Shown: one piece after another, positions 36,400 through 40,000 of the stretch
Layout of the letters: every line of letters starts with the position of its first letter
Position numbering within the stretch: position 1 is the stretch's first letter
Assembly: GCA_905221605.1 (NCBI GenBank)
Contig: CAJNDS010001413.1
Span: forward strand, 701,771-741,770
Reading direction: 5' to 3'
Origin: Symbiodinium natans
Lineage: Eukaryota > Sar > Dinophyceae > Suessiales > Symbiodiniaceae
Length of the DNA: 40,000 nt
The notes under the pieces: model-generated
The model's database searches: none
What the model was told of the DNA's origin: nothing
The model's input: only the letters and a program-made list of their open reading frames with translations
Translations under genes and position numbers: made by a program

Positions 36400-38310
36400 A
36401 AGTTGAGGCTCCCAGGACTGCTTGCGGCCCTGGGAGCTGGATGCGGGATCCGGGGCGAGGGTTTCGAGACGTTGCGGGGCATGCCGGGGGCTTGGGTCAT
36501 CCTTCTTTCCGAGGATTCAGGTTGCGCAGATCATGCAGATATTCTGACATCCTTCTCTGGGAGCATAGAGGGCTCAAGATGCAGCATCCTTGACCAGGCT
36601 GCTAACCCTCTCCAAGACCTGGCACTACTTCATGTCTCTCGGCTGTCGTGGTGGACCTGAGCCCCGAAGCACATTTTCTAGACGTCCCTGTGTCAAGCTC
36701 GTCTTTGTGCGGTGTCTTTCTCTGATGTGGGTAAACCTAAGGGCAGCTACGCCGAAAAAGCCTATCACACTCTAAGCTCCTCAAAGAGGCACTTAGAAAC
36801 CCTTGCAGCATCCTAGAGCCGCCTATGTCACGAACGCCCAAATCCATTCGGGGCTGAATCCCCTGAGGGCCGAAACCCCGAAGATCCCCGAAGCGAAATT
36901 CTAAAACCTTTGTCATGATTATGACAACATGATGAAAGATATTTCGTATTATTCTGCCGTTACTTTGCGGCATTTTGACCAAGGATCCTGTCGGACAGCG
37001 ACCAACTGGCTGGAAGCTCAGATGCAGGGAGTCTAAGATGTTGGGCGCGCAGCCGTAGTCGTCCCCTTGGCCAACCCCAGCCACCCAAGCCTTTCACGAT
37101 TAGGGTTTAAAGTTTAGGGTTGCCCGAAAGTGGGAGGGCTTAGGATGAGGGTACGGGTTTATGGAGTCGTCATTTCCCGGAGCTTGCAAAGGGTCCTTCG
37201 GATCGCGCGTGTTTTGCCGTCTGCCGGGCTCATGTAGGCTTCGGGGCCCGGGCGCCATGGCGCACAAGTCCAACCCGTACAAGAAGGCATCGAGCTGCTG
37301 TTGGTGCCATGACCATCTTGTTTGGTACTCAATCCGTCCGCAACTTGTTCTTCGCCAGCTGAATCTCCGCAACCCTTGCCATAGCTTGCTCTTGTCCCTG
37401 CCTTGCAGGCGCGATCGAAGTTTCGCTGGAAGTGGAAGAAGACTCCTGCCTTAATTCACTTGCCCAGGCCTCTCTTCGAAGAGCAAGATAATGTGCTGGG
37501 AGCTCTTTGCATCTCTTTCTTGCAACTTGCCCTCTTGCCCTGCGCCGGCGCTCCTGGCCTTGTACGACTCCGTCATACAGCGGCGATGCCACGGAGAATG
37601 TCCTTGAATGCTTTGTGATGTTTCTCAGAAAGGCCCCTTTACAAGTGCAAGTGTCTCACTGAGCTGGACTCAGGAAGCGCACCCGCCGATTGCAAAAGAA
37701 GCGCCGAAAGATGCGCCAGCGCTCCAAGTGAGGAACAATGAGCAAGAGCTTGGTGAGCTTGAATGGGAGGCTGCTGGGCGTGTCAAGTTCTTATCAGTCT
37801 GGGATTCTAGCTGCTAGCTGTCCTGTGCAGAAGCCCCCATGGCACCAGGCGATGAGCGTCGATACTTCATGTCATTCCTGGACAGTGATGGCCGACCGAA
37901 GCACCCGTACTGTAGATTGACGCCTCCGAGCTTGGATGCCCGCTGCAAAAAGCAAACTCTGAAAGCACGGGGGAGCGCGCGTTGAGGGTTGGGGGTTGCC
38001 CTTGAGGGTTTAAGGATGTACAGTCGATGCTTCTGGTTTGCCCGATTCTGGACTGTCGTGCTCTGGAACTGCTTCAGGGGAGGAAGCTCGCAAGAGCGTA
38101 GCTTTCGTTCTCGGGTTCGAAGGTCAGATCGTGTAGAGCGGAGCAGTAAGAGGCGGGATGCACCAGCAAAAGCAACGCAGGATAGCTGGGCATGTAACAT
38201 GGTGCCCGCCCTTCACATCTGACGCCCCTCTATTGACACCTTGCTAGGGTTTTGAGCTGATTTAGGATTGTTCGGCTAGAGGCTAAAGAGTGCAGTGCTT
38301 TCGACATGTG
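36400..38310. other. Mixed region with no firm gene model
   Basis: Short exon-like words occur: MAHKSNPYKKASSCCWCHDH at 37257-37316, and AIEVSLEVEEDSCLNSLAQA after a CTTGCAG at 37401-37407. Frames are short and inconsistent. A brief TTTAGGG pair lies at 37102-37120. No gene is called. Confidence 0.3.
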
Positions 38311-38317
38311 GGCTCAG

Positions 38318-38500
38318 GTCCGCCCTGCGGAGTACCTGCAACGTTGCTTGGCCGTGAAGGCTGCAGGAGTGCTGAGCATGCTGCACAGTGGTGTGCGCGA
38401 TGTGAGTGCCAGCTGCGACCATGCCATGCCTCAAGGGCTGCATCCGGGCCACAGGGACAGAGCCAGGAATCTCATTGGACTCAGTGAACCTGAGCTGAAG
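38318..38500 (+). CDS. Exon, unknown protein
   Basis: Between the acceptor GTGGGCTCAG and a GTGTCC donor, one frame reads VRPAEYLQRCLAVKAAGVLS, then MLHSGVRD, and ends with NLIGLSEPELK. It is strongly helical in character. A GTGAGT at 38402 inside the frame might define a 54-nt in-frame intron (38402-38455). No domain is recognised. Confidence 0.45.
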
Positions 38501-38886
38501 GTGTCCTGGCTCTACACGAGGGCAGAAGCTTCATCAACACCGAGGTGCAGAGTTTGGTGAAGTTTGGTGTTGCTGGTGTTTAGGGGAATGACTGTGACAG
38601 TCAGGTGCTCGGCGTCAAACCCAAGTCTATTGCTGCACCTTGGCATCATCTTGCAAGTGACTTCGTAGGGTAAGGACTGGTCAAAGAGGCTGCACAGGTC
38701 GAGTCACTCCCACCCGAGTCATCTGCAGGCTCAGCAATGAGAGTCCAACAGCTGCCCATGGATGTTGTGACTTCCTGTGCGCTGGGAATGCGAGCCCTCG
38801 AGCCCTTGGAATTTTGAAAGTTGATGGACCCAGGTTGAATGTAGCGATCGCGTTCATTCCGTTCGGATGGGCGGCCATGAGGCGCG

Positions 38887-39146
38887 CACACACTCACACA
38901 CGGACACAGACACATAGACACACAACACACAACACACAACACACAACACACAACACACAACACACAACACACAACACACAACACACAACACACAACACAC
39001 AACACACAACACACAACACACAACACACAACACACAACACACAACACACAACACACAACACGCGCAACACACGCAACACACGCAACACACGCAACACACG
39101 CAACACACGCAACACACGCAACACACACAACACACGCAACACACGC

Positions 39147-39181
<35 letters not shown>

Positions 39182-39268
39182 CACACGCAACACACACACA
39201 CACACAAAACACACGCAACACACGCAACACACACGCACACACAAACAACACACACACACACACACACG
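38887..39268. repeat. CA-rich minisatellite: (CACACAA)n, (CACACGCAA)n and (CA)n
   Basis: About 20 CACACAA heptamers, then eight to ten ACACGCA-type units, then mixed CA dinucleotides. The Thr/His/Asn-rich and Val/Cys-rich frames on the two strands are artefacts. Confidence 0.95.
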
Positions 39269-39392
39269 ATCATGCAGAGGACACAAGTTTAGAAAAACGA
39301 AAGAAGTTCCCCAACACGATGGCTAATCAACCCTAATGACCTAATGTTGACCACCCTGCGTGGGTAGCGCGCTTGGTATCGTGTCGCCTGGC

Positions 39393-39521
39393 GCTTTTCT
39401 CAGCCTGGTGCTACAAGCACCGCTCTTGGTGCAACAACTTCTTGTTCCCAAAGCCCTGAACGACACTTACGTGAACAAACTGTACCCATTGCGTTGCTTG
39501 AAGCAGTCCGGTATAGGGACT
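39393..39521 (+). CDS. Exon-like segment, unknown protein
   Basis: The frame reads SLVLQAPLLVQQLLVPKALN, then DTYVNKLYPLRCLKQS, and ends at a GTATAG donor near 39522. The acceptor is probably TTTTCTCAG near 39401. It is protein-like and rich in Leu; it could be the next exon of the gene including 38318-38500. Confidence 0.4.
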
Positions 39522-39612
39522 TTTGGGATCTCGACGTCCAGGACCAAGCCCAAGTCATGACTGGAAGTCGCATCGGGTAGTCCTCAGCAGCCTGAACAAC
39601 CTTGCAGTGCTG

Positions 39613-39716
39613 TTAGGGTTTAGGGTTTAGGGCTTAAGGGTTTTAGGGTTTTAGGGTTTTAGGGTTTTAGGGTTTTAGGGTTTTAGGGTTTTAGGGTTTT
39701 AGGGTTTTAGGATTTT
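39613..39716. repeat. Telomere-like array switching from TTTAGGG to TTTTAGGG
   Basis: Two TTTAGGG heptamers and two variants are followed by about ten TTTTAGGG octamers. TTTTAGGG is the telomere unit of some green algae; here it is more likely an expanded variant of the local heptamer. Confidence 0.9.
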
Positions 39717-40000
39717 AGTCTAAGAGGCGCATGAGGTAAAACATTGATGAGGTGCCTCTTTGGCCTTCGGAACACGAGTAAGGGAGCTAGATAGTTCCTT
39801 CGCTGAAACCCTGATTTTCTGTGATATTCTGCTGGAATCCATTTCTCAAACCTTTTGATTTGGAAAGCTGTAGGGTTGTCGGGCGTAGACTGTAGGGATG
39901 AGGGATTTGGAAATCTATTGTCGCCAAAGCTCTTGGAAACATTGGCGAGAGTTGTTTACGATTAGCTGGGGGCCCCGGGGGCTTGCCCGAAAACCGGGAA

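Noticed and set aside
34475-36500. 437-, 468- and 442-codon frames on both strands
   Set aside because: Produced by the stop-poor 101-bp satellite; the frames exist on both strands because the array is inverted.
38646-39326. Cys/Val-rich and Thr/His/Asn-rich frames of up to 205 codons
   Set aside because: Translations of the CACACAA minisatellite on both strands, with no non-repeat domain.

Overview
The window looks like nuclear DNA of a dinoflagellate, most likely a Symbiodiniaceae-like alga. The grounds are: many interstitial blocks of the plant/alveolate telomere heptamer CCCTAAA/TTTAGGG; coding segments cut into short exons with GT-AG junctions that share a duplicated G (G|GT...AG|G); pentatricopeptide-repeat (PPR) coding sequence; moderately GC-rich unique DNA with AT-rich, homopolymeric and minisatellite islands; and no bacterial-style operons or ribosome binding sites. 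I cannot name the species. With introns unmodelled, most long open frames are not trustworthy genes. I list only segments where protein-like sequence coincides with splice signals, a recognisable motif or a phase-compatible junction.

Layout. 0-1.75 kb: a polytopic membrane protein with a signal peptide. 1.75-11 kb: mostly non-coding, with telomere-like blocks (3.5, 7.0, 7.2, 7.8-8.06 kb), a 275-bp GAGGAA array and simple repeats. 11.1-12.9 kb: a frameshifted coding fragment, then two joinable exons with an OTU-like motif, and a terminal exon. 13.6-16.1 kb: scattered exon-like segments, including a clear CCCH zinc-finger exon. 16.7-17.2 kb: AT-rich microsatellites. 18.5-26.8 kb: a PPR gene on the + strand, with a 5.4-kb three-gene DNA transposon in one intron. 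28-32.7 kb: exon-like fragments and a two-exon piece of a probable GT14 glycosyltransferase. 32.9-36.4 kb: a foreign-looking island made of an AT-rich degenerate repeat array and a large inverted array of self-complementary 101-bp units, bounded by inverted TA/poly-C repeats. 36.4-40 kb: sparse exons, a CACACAA minisatellite and a TTTTAGGG array.

The most interesting system is the transposon at about 19.65-25.1 kb. It has 28-bp terminal inverted repeats (27/28 matching) and a possible 6-7-bp target duplication. Its three intronless ORFs share the minus strand, opposite to the host gene: (A) an acidic serine-rich protein with an internal repeat array; (B) a P-loop NTPase with Walker A, Walker B and a sensor-1-like NN, of AAA+/superfamily-3 type; (C) a compact RNase H-like transposase with KDZ-type signatures (N-terminal CxC cysteine cluster, DG, D-x-A-C, FH-x3-H-x3-C and a late Glu). 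A eukaryotic DNA transposon pairing a KDZ-like transposase with a separate ATPase and a third ORF is, to my knowledge, not a standard architecture. The host PPR exons on either side keep the same phase, although a one-base frameshift downstream suggests the host gene may be decaying.
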